This document shows positions 1 to 7,336 of a stretch of 34,056 nucleotides of DNA, in pieces; the first letter of the stretch is position 1, and each line of letters starts with the position of its first letter. The stretch is from an uncultured Clostridia bacterium. GTDB taxonomy: Bacteria > Bacillota > Clostridia > Saccharofermentanales > Saccharofermentanaceae. The DNA lies in the NCBI GenBank assembly GCA_947167045.1, contig CAMVGO010000024.1, positions 1 through 34,056 on the forward strand. The letters are read 5' to 3'. Made by a program: the position numbers and the translations under genes. Below the pieces are notes generated by a model. It saw only the letters and a list, made by a program, of their open reading frames with translations, was not told the origin of the DNA and did no database searches.

Positions 1-47
1 GGCTGTTAACCGAAATGTCACAGGTTCAAGTCCTGTTCGGGGAGCCA
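1..47 (+). tRNA. tRNA-Asn (GUU), 3' part
   Basis: The window opens inside the anticodon arm. The 7-base loop CTGTTAA at 3-9 places GTT at the anticodon position, which is tRNA-Asn. A 5-bp T stem (20-24 with 32-36) encloses the loop TTCAAGT, followed by a 7-base acceptor strand, discriminator G44 and an encoded CCA at 45-47. The 5' half lies outside the window, so the D arm and 5' acceptor strand could not be checked. Confidence 0.88.
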
Positions 48-81
48 AAGCACCAAGCAGAAATGCCTGGTGCTTTTTTTA
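48..81 (+). terminator. Rho-independent terminator after tRNA-Asn
   Basis: AGCACCA and TGGTGCT form a hairpin, extended by GCA/TGC with mismatched A and C between them and a short AGAAA-type loop. A run of T follows at once. It sits directly behind the CCA end of the tRNA and so ends that transcript. Confidence 0.85.
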
Positions 82-171
82 TGCCTTTTCTGATTCTTGC
101 CAACATAATGCCTTTCGAATAGAATTACTCATATGAAACATATTATCTGATCAGGGTAAAGGAGGCACATC

Positions 172-702
172 ATGGGTTTATTTTCGAATCTATTCGGCAA
201 CGGCGGCAAAGAGATCGACGATGCATTGGGCAAGATGAAGAACCTGGCAGAAGATATTGCCAACAGTGACGGACAAACACAGCAGAGCCGTCCCGCCTCC
301 GCAAATCCCGATCCTTCTTCAAGACCGATAATTAATGCTGTTGAAGAAGAAGGTCCTTCAGGAGACTCCTGGGGCCCCAAGATGCCTGCTGAAGAGAACC
401 AGTATAATTCAGGTATTTCTTATCAGGACTACTTCTCGAATATAATTACCGGAGCATTTGCTTCTTATCAGATAAGCAAAGAGATACCTGCGGGACGTAA
501 AGCCCTTGTATTTACGTTCAGTCAGGCCGGTTCCAAAAAGCTCGTGGTCGAGATCATTTCGGACAGGACAAGTCCTTACAAGATCAGAAAAGACTGCAGG
601 GCACAGGGCATTCCTTATCTGCGCTTTTATTACGATCATAAGGGCTGGTGGAATACCAAGTCCTATGTTATCAGACGCATATCCGGTGCACTCGGCATCT
701 GA
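172..702 (+). CDS. Conserved hypothetical protein, 176 aa
   Basis: I do not recognise a named family. The ATG has a strong AAAGGAGG ribosome-binding site 8-9 bases upstream. There are three parts: an N-terminus starting MGLFSNLFG with a short helix; a low-complexity linker rich in Ser, Pro, Glu and Asn (about residues 35-80); and a compact C-terminal domain (about 85-176). No signal peptide or membrane segment is seen. In the C-terminal domain, LVVEII is followed about 20 residues later by GIPYLRFYYDHKGWWN. This order, a beta strand carrying an acidic residue, then an Arg/Lys-rich helix, then a GI.YLRF strand, recalls the end of restriction-endonuclease-like folds such as DUF2726. That is weak inference, and no full catalytic motif is visible. 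The next gene starts 12 bases downstream, so the two are probably co-transcribed. Confidence 0.85.
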   Translation: MGLFSNLFGNGGKEIDDALGKMKNLAEDIANSDGQTQQSRPASANPDPSSRPIINAVEEEGPSGDSWGPKMPAEENQYNSGISYQDYFSNIITGAFASYQISKEIPAGRKALVFTFSQAGSKKLVVEIISDRTSPYKIRKDCRAQGIPYLRFYYDHKGWWNTKSYVIRRISGALGI

Positions 703-714
703 TAACGGAGTTAT

Positions 715-1497
715 ATGGTTTCAGTTTATAAAGATCTTGTTGCCATTTATATCCTGACTGCCGCACTTTTAATCGTCGGCGCGGGTGTCGCACTGTATTA
801 TCTGGACGGATACATTTGGATGGCTGTGGTCATCGTTATCGTGACCATTATCCTTTTTGCAGTCTTGAAGACCCTGAATAAGAAAGCTTTAAAACGTTTT
901 TCGGGCGAAGTCTTTACTCTGTATAACGAATGCCATATCAAGCAGTATATGGATAAACTCGATTCGCTCATGGCAAATAAGAACAGCAGGGCTAATAAGT
1001 CGGCTTATTGCTATCTCTCGGCTCTTGGATATGAGGCTCTGGGAGATGCGGATGCCGCATATGAGCGCGCTCAGGGTATCACCGTACGTTCACATAAATC
1101 GGAATACATAAAGCGCATGATCGATTACCATATCAACAAGGATCAGTTCGTTAAGGCCCGCGAATACATGGCCGAACTGACGAAAATGATCAATACTTCA
1201 AGGACCACTGAGATCTACAAAAAGAGCATCGAACAGTATCTTCAGCTCCGCGAACGTAAGATGCGCATATTAAAAGGCGACTACGAAGGCGCAGAGGAAT
1301 TCTTTACGGAATTCCTAGCACAGAACGAGCCTCTCTTTCTCATAACGAGAGTCAGCGTTTCCTTCTCTTTGGGGGAAGTACTGTACCTTAAGGGTGACAG
1401 CGTGCGCGCCAGGGAATATCTTGTCTTCGCGTCCGAAAACGGCGGGGACACTAAGTACAAGAAGCAGGCTGATGAGATCCTGGCGAAGATCGGCTGA
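715..1497 (+). CDS. Membrane-anchored TPR-like protein, 260 aa
   Basis: Two hydrophobic segments at about residues 8-30 and 33-52 form an N-terminal membrane hairpin. The rest is a soluble helical domain with alternating Ala/Tyr/Leu helices. Pieces such as YLSALGYEALGDADAAYERA and SLGEVLYLKGDSVRAREYL have the spacing of tetratricopeptide repeats. The protein may therefore be a membrane-bound scaffold facing the cytoplasm, but the partner is unknown. The ATG at 715 follows a CGGAG site and lies 12 bases after the stop of the preceding gene, with which it likely forms a two-gene operon. It ends three bases before the convergent gene's stop at 1501. Confidence 0.85.
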   Translation: MVSVYKDLVAIYILTAALLIVGAGVALYYLDGYIWMAVVIVIVTIILFAVLKTLNKKALKRFSGEVFTLYNECHIKQYMDKLDSLMANKNSRANKSAYCYLSALGYEALGDADAAYERAQGITVRSHKSEYIKRMIDYHINKDQFVKAREYMAELTKMINTSRTTEIYKKSIEQYLQLRERKMRILKGDYEGAEEFFTEFLAQNEPLFLITRVSVSFSLGEVLYLKGDSVRAREYLVFASENGGDTKYKKQADEILAKIG

Positions 1498-1500
1498 ACC

Positions 1501-2601
1501 TTATAAGAGTACTCCGAAAATAAAAATCAGTGTGATGAAGAACAGCGGTATCGAAATGATGCCGAGTACAATGAAAAGTATGACCTTCCAGAGATAGGAA
1601 GGAGTGTCGCAGTATGTTGCGCCTGACTGGCCGTTTATCGCCACCTGATATGTCTTGTTTCCGTACCTGTATGTCGCAAGATACATGGGCGCCAAGATGT
1701 ATTTGAACTTGACGTTGTAGTAGTTCGTGGACAGGTTTACTTCCTTTACGGTATCGCCTCTGTGAAGCTTTTTCTCGTATGCTCCTATATCATCCTTGAG
1801 TTTTCTTCTTATCAGCACCTTAGCCCGTTCCCAGCCATCGTTAAGGCCGACCGTGTAGCGTTCTGCGGCAAAGCCTGCCAGATATTCGGGAGCATAAGGT
1901 ACGAGTTTGTCGAAATAAAAATTCTGCACTCTCGAGATATACGGATGCGTTACCTTGTCGGTCGCGTAGACGATCATGTCATCTATGAACTGATTTCTGA
2001 CACCCTTGTATTTCTTGTATGTGTAATATGTGTCGCCGTCGCTGTCCGTGTGCTCAAAACCTATCTTTGCGATATAAGATGAGACCGTGTCTGCGTCGAA
2101 TGTCCAGAAGGGAAGATAGAGCCCCACGAAGTTCTCCAGCTTTACGGACCGGACGCCCTTGGGGACAAACCGTTTCTTATTTACGAAATCTGAAAAGCAG
2201 CGTGCGGCTTTCGCTCCGTCGACCGCGAAGGGAATGAGGGCTCCCGGAGCCATAATCTGTTCGTTTTCCGCAGCCGGCATGACGCTCGTCGAACCGCAGA
2301 AGGGACAGCATCCCGACACCTGTGAAGCGTCGTAAAGGGCCTGGCCTGCGCAGTTCTTGCAGACGATCAGCTTTTTAACAGTACCCCAGTTAACGCTCGC
2401 ACGCTGTACCGCTGTATTGAAATCGAGTTCTTCTATTACCGCTCCTGCTTCAGGCTGAGGGAGTTCTCTTGAAGTTCCGCAGAAAGGGCAGAGCATCTTA
2501 AGCGTAGCGGGATCGTATTTGACGGTGGCACCGCACCCCGGGCACTTAACATCGGTGTTGGATATTGTCTCTTCGTTAATTATCTGAACATTTTCGGCCA
2601 T
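1501..2601 (-). CDS. TFIIB-type zinc-ribbon membrane protein, 366 aa
   Basis: The N-terminus has two Cys4 zinc ribbons: CPGCGATV with CPFCG at about residues 20-42, and CKNC with CCPFCGS at about 81-104. A mixed alpha/beta middle domain follows, containing FVGLYLPFWTFDADT at about 162-176, a sequence typical of Firmicute zinc-ribbon proteins related to B. subtilis YdjG. A strongly hydrophobic C-terminus (about 335-366) gives one or two membrane segments. In YdjG-type loci such proteins accompany PspA-like stress proteins, but no PspA gene is present here. The ATG has an AAGAAGGA ribosome-binding site. The gene is divergent from the DUF975 gene and shares a 198-bp intergenic region with it. 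Role in this organism unknown; the family is seen in the sequence, the YdjG relation is from memory. Confidence 0.87.
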   Translation of the reverse strand: MAENVQIINEETISNTDVKCPGCGATVKYDPATLKMLCPFCGTSRELPQPEAGAVIEELDFNTAVQRASVNWGTVKKLIVCKNCAGQALYDASQVSGCCPFCGSTSVMPAAENEQIMAPGALIPFAVDGAKAARCFSDFVNKKRFVPKGVRSVKLENFVGLYLPFWTFDADTVSSYIAKIGFEHTDSDGDTYYTYKKYKGVRNQFIDDMIVYATDKVTHPYISRVQNFYFDKLVPYAPEYLAGFAAERYTVGLNDGWERAKVLIRRKLKDDIGAYEKKLHRGDTVKEVNLSTNYYNVKFKYILAPMYLATYRYGNKTYQVAINGQSGATYCDTPSYLWKVILFIVLGIISIPLFFITLIFIFGVLL

Positions 2602-2664
2602 TTGAGATCTTCCTTCTTATGCTTAAACACAGCTTTTCCGTATGTATTTTAACAGACGGGCTTG

Positions 2665-2718
2665 TTAAGTTTAAGTTAAGGTTAAGCGATTTTGCAGTTA
2701 AGGTTCGTTCTGTAGAAT
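2665..2718 (+). promoter_or_regulatory. TTAAG direct-repeat array with promoter for DUF975 gene
   Basis: TTAAG occurs at 2665, 2671, 2676 and 2682, with a fifth copy at 2698. The first four form two interleaved pairs, each with an 11-bp period, which is the half-site spacing of OmpR/PhoB-family regulators. A TAGAAT -10 box lies at 2713-2718 with a poor -35 match (TTTTGC), so the array covers about -60 to -39 of a start near 2725, the usual place for activation by this family. The regulator is not shown; RR1 or RR2 in this window are candidates. Confidence 0.5.
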
Positions 2719-2752
2719 GAACATCGTAAGGGAAAGGAACAGTAAAGTTCCA

Positions 2753-2787
2753 ATCGGAAATATAGATCGGAAATATAGATCGGAAAA
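2753..2787 (+). repeat. 13-bp tandem repeat, about 2.7 copies
   Basis: The unit ATCGGAAATATAG is repeated at 2753 and 2766, and a third partial copy at 2779 runs into the ribosome-binding site of the DUF975 gene. It lies in the 5' leader, so a change in copy number would alter leader length. No function can be assigned. Confidence 0.8.
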
Positions 2788-2799
2788 GAGGTCGCAAAT

Positions 2800-3648
2800 A
2801 TGTGGACAAGGAAAAGCGTTAAGGAAAAAGGTAAGAAATCCTTTTTCGTAAGTTATTGGAAGTGTGTTCTGGTAGGTTTGATCCTTTGCGCAATACTCGG
2901 CGCAGGCTCAAGCTTCGGATCATCAAGCAGCGGTTACATCCCGTCTTTGACGAATATCATCAATAGAAACGATGATGCGGGAGATGATATCGACGATACG
3001 GTATCTGACATAACAGGAGACATCGATCCGGATGTTGATATAGATGATATCGATGTTGACTCTGACGGTTTCCATATCGACATTGATACAGACATAGATG
3101 ACGAGATCACAGGATTAGCAGTAGGTGCCTTTGTAGTTTTATTAACCGTAATACTCGTCATATCACTCATCATTACGGCTTTCTCTCTTGCGTTCAGATA
3201 CCTGCTCCTTTCGCCGATAGAATACGGCTGCAGGAAATTCTTCAGGAAGAATCTTGACGAACCCGCAAAGCTCAGCAACATCGTATATGTCTTCGGACCC
3301 AACTACAAGAGCGTAGTAAAGACAGCATTCTTAAGAGATCTTTTCATCTGGCTCTGGAGCCTGCTGTTCATAGTACCCGGAATCATCAAGGCCTACGAGT
3401 ACAGACTGGTTCCTTATATCGTCAGCGAGAATCCTTCTATCAATTTCAAGGATGCACTTGCTGAGAGCAAGAAGCTCATGCAGGGCAACAAGTGGAAGGC
3501 ATTCGTTCTCGATCTGTCTTTCATCGGTTGGGACATTCTCTCACTCCTGACATGGGGCATGCTCGATATCTTCTTCGTAGGACCTTACAAGGCTTCTACA
3601 GATGCAGCTCTCTATGAGACACTGAAGTATGGTATCGATGCTAAATAA
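2800..3648 (+). CDS. DUF975 family membrane protein with Asp-rich insert, 282 aa
   Basis: The C-terminal half matches DUF975, an integral membrane family of Firmicutes with no settled function. FLRDLFIWLWSLLFIVPGII (about residues 176-195) and the stretch KWKAFVLDLSFIGWDILSLL are its signature segments. Hydrophobic segments lie near residues 20-40, 105-135, 180-197 and 235-260. Unusual here is a highly acidic loop between the first two membrane segments (about residues 61-105), built of near-periodic Asp-Ile/Val-Asp units with hardly any basic residue. The ATG follows an AGAGG site. The gene stands alone on this strand behind a TTAAG-repeat promoter and is followed by a palindrome and the two-component genes, so regulation by a response regulator is plausible but unproven. 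Confidence 0.85.
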   Translation: MWTRKSVKEKGKKSFFVSYWKCVLVGLILCAILGAGSSFGSSSSGYIPSLTNIINRNDDAGDDIDDTVSDITGDIDPDVDIDDIDVDSDGFHIDIDTDIDDEITGLAVGAFVVLLTVILVISLIITAFSLAFRYLLLSPIEYGCRKFFRKNLDEPAKLSNIVYVFGPNYKSVVKTAFLRDLFIWLWSLLFIVPGIIKAYEYRLVPYIVSENPSINFKDALAESKKLMQGNKWKAFVLDLSFIGWDILSLLTWGMLDIFFVGPYKASTDAALYETLKYGIDAK

Positions 3649-3668
3649 CATTGGGAATAGGAATAGGA

Positions 3669-3711
3669 TATAATAAGGTCAGCCGGAGGAGACTAGTCTC
3701 CTCCGGTCGGC
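3669..3711 (+). promoter_or_regulatory. TATAAT box followed by a 24-bp perfect palindrome upstream of RR1
   Basis: A consensus TATAAT lies at 3669-3674 without a good -35 box. A perfect 24-base palindrome at 3683-3706 (half-site CCGGAGGAGACT) begins where transcription would start, and AGCC/GGCT extends it with a 2-base bulge. No T run follows, so a simple terminator is not supported. It could be an operator for a dimeric regulator or a 5'-leader hairpin. One arm holds a GGAGGAG that resembles a ribosome-binding site but is buried in the stem. Confidence 0.55.
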
Positions 3712-3730
3712 TTTGGGAATGGAGATTATT

Positions 3731-4414
3731 ATGCAGTATAAAGTATTGATCGCAGATGACGAGAAGGAGATCAGGAACCTCTTAAGGCTTTATCTCGAGA
3801 ATGACGGTTTCATGGTCGAAGATGTCGGTTCAGGCGAGGCGGTAGCGGGAGCTATCGAGGATTTCAAACCCGATATCGTTCTGCTTGACGTAATGATGCC
3901 GGGAAAGGACGGAATTCATGTCCTTAAGGATATCAGACAGGTCAGCAACATCCCCGTCATGATAATCTCCGCCAGAACAGCGGATGCGGAGAGGATCTTA
4001 GGTCTTAACGTCGGTGCCGACGATTATATCTGCAAGCCGTTCAATCCACTGGAAGTGGTGGCCAGGGTAAAGTCCGCTCTTAGGCGTTTCTATGCGCTCG
4101 GAGGCGGTGACGAACATACCGAAAACATTACCTGCGGAGATCTCGTTCTCGACATCGAGAAATGCCTTCTCCTTAAGGACGGCAAGCCTCTTGATCTGAC
4201 ATCCGTCGAATACAAGATAATGGAACTCCTTATGAAGCATCCCGGCAAGGTCTATACAAAGCAGCAGATATATGAGTATGCCTGGGGCGAGGATTTCTTC
4301 GTCGCCGACAACAACATTATGGTCGCAATAAGCAAGCTCAGGACAAAACTCGACGAGGATCCGTCAAAGTACATCAAGACGCTCCGCGGCTTAGGTTACA
4401 GACTGGAAGCGTAA
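3731..4414 (+). CDS. OmpR-family response regulator RR1, 227 aa
   Basis: This is the cytoplasmic transcription factor of a two-component system. The receiver domain (residues 1-115) has the acidic pocket D9/D10, phosphoacceptor D53 in LLDVMMPGKDG, and K102 in CKPF. The C-terminal winged helix (about 130-226) ends with TLRGLGYRLE, typical of the OmpR/PhoB class; the overall sequence resembles VanR-type regulators of Firmicutes. The frame is open upstream to a TTG at 3713, but I chose the ATG at 3731 because GGAG at 3721-3724 is correctly spaced and the family start M.YKVLIADDE fits. HK1 follows 30 bases downstream and is the obvious partner. Signal and target genes are unknown. Confidence 0.93.
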   Translation: MQYKVLIADDEKEIRNLLRLYLENDGFMVEDVGSGEAVAGAIEDFKPDIVLLDVMMPGKDGIHVLKDIRQVSNIPVMIISARTADAERILGLNVGADDYICKPFNPLEVVARVKSALRRFYALGGGDEHTENITCGDLVLDIEKCLLLKDGKPLDLTSVEYKIMELLMKHPGKVYTKQQIYEYAWGEDFFVADNNIMVAISKLRTKLDEDPSKYIKTLRGLGYRLEA

Positions 4415-4444
4415 CCGCTGCAGGGTTTTCGGGAGGACGGATAA

Positions 4445-5656
4445 GTGAACAGTGAACGCGGGTTAAAGGGATTCATTCTCTCGAGGTTCTTTCTGACCCT
4501 TGCCGTCACGGGTATCGTCGAGGTGTTTTTCATCAACCTCGCGAACAGGTTTTTCATCCCGTCTGTAATAAAGTTCACGGGTTTTGAAAAACTCGTTCAT
4601 ATCGACAGCATCAGCGGACTGTTCCTCGTTGTCTTCGTGCTTGGTGCCATGTGGGTATTGGGAAGGCTACTTCCGTTCTTTAAGGTGTCGACTGCTGAGG
4701 CTACCGCCTTCCTCATGTCTGAGCTCATAAAGCACGGTCTCGGGAGCAGCGACATAGCCGAGGCGACTCAGACGATAGAAGATCTCAGCCGTAACCCGAA
4801 AGCCATAATAGTATTGCTGATATCCATGATAGTAATACTCGTGATAATGCTCCTGCCCTATATTGCCGCAGGCGTCTTTTTCTCGGTCTCAGTTGCGAAA
4901 GAGATAAGGCATATCCAACGTGAAAAGGAGATCGCACGCCGCAAGGAGGAGGAGCGCCGGTATCTCATGATCTCAAATATCGTACACGACTTAAAGACTC
5001 CGATGACAACCGTATACGGCTATGCTAAGGCCTTAAACGACGGGATCGTTCCCGAAGCGAAGAGGCCGGAATATTTTGAGGCCATAATGGCCAAGAGCGA
5101 CAGGATGAATGAAGTTGTCGCGCTGCTTCTTGATTACGTCAAACTCGACAGCGAAGGCTTTACCATCAAGCGTGAACGCATCGATCTTTGCGAGATGCTC
5201 CGTTCCTGCTGCGCATTCAGTTACACGGACATCGAGTCCGCAGGTGATGAGTTCGATATAGACATTCCCGACAAGCCTCTCTTTATCAGTGCGGACGGGA
5301 TCCAGCTGTCGCGTGTCATAACAAATCTCATAACAAATGCGATACGACATAATCCGAAGGGCACCAAGATCAGGGTGTCTCTGACCTGTGAATCTTTTTC
5401 GACCGCTGAAGATATCAGGATCTTTGTTGCGGACTCGGGAGATGAGATCCCGTCACCGTTGTGCGACCAGATCTTCGATCCGTTCGTCACGGGAGACGAA
5501 TCACGCGCATCGGGTTCGGGAACCGGTTTGGGTCTTGCTCTTTCGACCAAGATATGCGACATGCACGGGTATGGTTTTAAACTCGTGCAAAGGCCCGAGA
5601 TACACCGTTACCGCCTCGGTGATGAGTATAAGAAAGTGTTCGTGATCTCTATCTGA
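4445..5656 (+). CDS. Sensor histidine kinase HK1, 403 aa
   Basis: This is a membrane sensor kinase pairing with RR1. Hydrophobic segments lie at about residues 12-33, 57-76 and 119-148. The DHp domain carries the H box IVHDLKTPMTTVYGY with phosphorylated H181. The ATPase domain has an N box NLITNAIRHNP (N298), an F box IFDPF and a G2 box GSGTGLGLAL (357-366). The G1 box reads VADSGDEIP rather than DxGxG, so one lid glycine is replaced; D330 is kept and activity is still likely. The start is GTG at 4445 behind GGGAGGA. The extracellular part is short, suggesting sensing in or near the membrane. It is followed by a 93-base gap before the lipoprotein gene. Confidence 0.92.
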   Translation: MNSERGLKGFILSRFFLTLAVTGIVEVFFINLANRFFIPSVIKFTGFEKLVHIDSISGLFLVVFVLGAMWVLGRLLPFFKVSTAEATAFLMSELIKHGLGSSDIAEATQTIEDLSRNPKAIIVLLISMIVILVIMLLPYIAAGVFFSVSVAKEIRHIQREKEIARRKEEERRYLMISNIVHDLKTPMTTVYGYAKALNDGIVPEAKRPEYFEAIMAKSDRMNEVVALLLDYVKLDSEGFTIKRERIDLCEMLRSCCAFSYTDIESAGDEFDIDIPDKPLFISADGIQLSRVITNLITNAIRHNPKGTKIRVSLTCESFSTAEDIRIFVADSGDEIPSPLCDQIFDPFVTGDESRASGSGTGLGLALSTKICDMHGYGFKLVQRPEIHRYRLGDEYKKVFVISI

Positions 5657-5749
5657 GGACATGTTTTGTTTTCGGCGCCACATTCGCATAAATCTGTTTT
5701 TTGAAGTAAAATCCTGATGTCGGAATAACAGAAGGGATAAGGAGTCCGG

Positions 5750-6613
5750 ATGGGGAAATCAAATAATAATCTGATAAGGGCAGGAGCTGTCGTTATGTTG
5801 ATCGTAACGGCACTTGCGTTTGGCGGATGCACCGTTAAGACGAAAAGGCAGCTGATTAATTATGCCAGAGAAACTTACGGTGAGGCGAAATATATCGGGA
5901 ACAAGAGCAAGCTCGGCGGGGAGGATGCCTATACCACCGTCATACTTGAGGATAAGGATACCGGGATACAATACGAGGTTACATCAAGTATGACATCGAT
6001 CGGTATAGACGGATCGTTCTTCGGAAGGGCCGAGCAGACTTCTTCTGATTTTGAGAAACTGTACTTTGAATACCTGATAGACGAAGTTTCTTCTGAGCTT
6101 GATGATCTGTCTGATGAATACCGTTTCACGTACAATTTTCAGTACGAAGTGTTCGAACTCGTTTTCGAGGACAGGGATGCAGGCGCTGATGCCGGAAGGG
6201 CAGCCGCAGAGTTTGATGAGATCCTTTCAGCGGCTGACGTAAAGAACATGCGCCCTCATTATTATATTTTAAAGACCAGGGACAACGTAACCCTCGGATC
6301 TTATGACGCGCAGAACGAAGATTATTCAGCATCGAACGATACAAACATCATAGACTATGTTCATAAGAATTACGATGCGGATGCAGTATATCTGGATTCG
6401 ATAGGGGCATATATTGACCAGTTTCTCCCATACGATGAAGTGGATATATTATTCCCCGGTCACGACGGTTCTCCCAGCGGTACTGCTTACTATTTCAGGG
6501 ATAAAGACGGTGATACTTTCGTTGCCATAGACTTGGATGAATTCGGCGCAAAGAAAGGCGGGATCAGATTGTTCCGCGATAAAGCTTCCGGCATGGAAGA
6601 GATAGAATACTGA
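5750..6613 (+). CDS. Lipoprotein of unknown function upstream of RR2-HK2, 287 aa
   Basis: The N-terminus is a lipoprotein signal peptide: basic SNNNLIR, a hydrophobic core AVVMLIVTALAF, then GGC with the lipidated cysteine at residue 27. The mature protein is acidic, rich in Asp, Glu and Tyr, and has no membrane segment; I recognise no domain. The start ATG has AAGGAG 5-6 bases upstream. A possible weak promoter lies just upstream (TTGAAG at 5701, AATAAC at 5724). The stop is 18 bases before the RR2 start, so it is very probably co-transcribed with RR2-HK2. A surface lipoprotein in front of a kinase gene may be an accessory ligand-binding or signal-modulating protein; that is inference from position. 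Confidence 0.85.
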   Translation: MGKSNNNLIRAGAVVMLIVTALAFGGCTVKTKRQLINYARETYGEAKYIGNKSKLGGEDAYTTVILEDKDTGIQYEVTSSMTSIGIDGSFFGRAEQTSSDFEKLYFEYLIDEVSSELDDLSDEYRFTYNFQYEVFELVFEDRDAGADAGRAAAEFDEILSAADVKNMRPHYYILKTRDNVTLGSYDAQNEDYSASNDTNIIDYVHKNYDADAVYLDSIGAYIDQFLPYDEVDILFPGHDGSPSGTAYYFRDKDGDTFVAIDLDEFGAKKGGIRLFRDKASGMEEIEY

Positions 6614-6631
6614 TCTGTAAAGGAGATTATT

Positions 6632-7336
6632 GTGCGTTACGATTGTCTTATAATCGACGATGAGAAAGAACTTGCGGACAATACATGCGAGTACTTTAAC
6701 ATGTTCGACGTGAAAACCGCTGCAGTGTATTCGAGCGCTGAAGCGGACAGATTTCTCTCGGAGAACGAGCCGGGTCTCGTGCTGCTCGACATCAATCTTT
6801 CAGACGGCAGCGGATTCGAACTTTGCAAGAAGATCAGGCAGAAGCTGAACATCCCGATCCTCTTTATCTCAGCGAGAAATACTGATGACGACAAGATAAT
6901 CGCCCTTAATATCGGAGGCGACGATTATATCGAAAAGCCTTATTCGCTGGGAGTTCTCCTGGCCAAGGTAAAGGTTGTGCTGAAGCGTTTTGCAGTCGTT
7001 GCGGATAACGATACGCAGAAGAAGGCTGACTACGATGACGGCTATCTTAAGATGGATTCCGTAAACAAGACCGTTTTCGTAAACGGCGTCGAAAAGAAGA
7101 TAACGTCGATCGAATGGAAACTGTTAGATTATCTGATAGAGAACAGGAACAGGCTTGTAACCAAGAACGAAATCTTTGAGAATGTCTGGAACGACAAGTT
7201 CACGACAGATGGAACACTGAACGTGCATATCAGGAAGATCAGGGAAGCCATAGAAAAGGATCCGCAGGATCCGAAGTACATCATAACCGTCTGGAAAGAA
7301 GGTTATAAGTTCGTATCGACAGAGGCTGCCGGATGA
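6632..7336 (+). CDS. OmpR-family response regulator RR2, 234 aa
   Basis: The receiver domain (1-118) has the acidic pair D9/D10, phosphoacceptor D53 in LLDINLSDGSGFEL, and K102 in EKPYS. A winged-helix DNA-binding domain (about 133-230) ends with ITVWKEGYKFV. The start is GTG at 6632, with AAAGGAG at the right distance. The last four bases overlap the start of HK2 (ATGA), showing translational coupling. By analogy with RR-HK-ABC modules of Clostridia, its target may be the ABC transporter genes now 9 kb downstream, whose promoter region holds TTAAG repeats 10-11 bp apart. This link is inference. Confidence 0.93.
   Translation: MRYDCLIIDDEKELADNTCEYFNMFDVKTAAVYSSAEADRFLSENEPGLVLLDINLSDGSGFELCKKIRQKLNIPILFISARNTDDDKIIALNIGGDDYIEKPYSLGVLLAKVKVVLKRFAVVADNDTQKKADYDDGYLKMDSVNKTVFVNGVEKKITSIEWKLLDYLIENRNRLVTKNEIFENVWNDKFTTDGTLNVHIRKIREAIEKDPQDPKYIITVWKEGYKFVSTEAAG

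Noticed and set aside
1..81. tRNA-Asn as the attachment site of the mobile element
   Set aside because: The 16-bp repeats of the element do not match the tRNA 3' end, and the element lies almost 10 kb away.
3713..3730. TTG start for RR1 at 3713
   Set aside because: It would place the GGAG site inside the gene and add residues not typical for the family; ATG 3731 is well placed.
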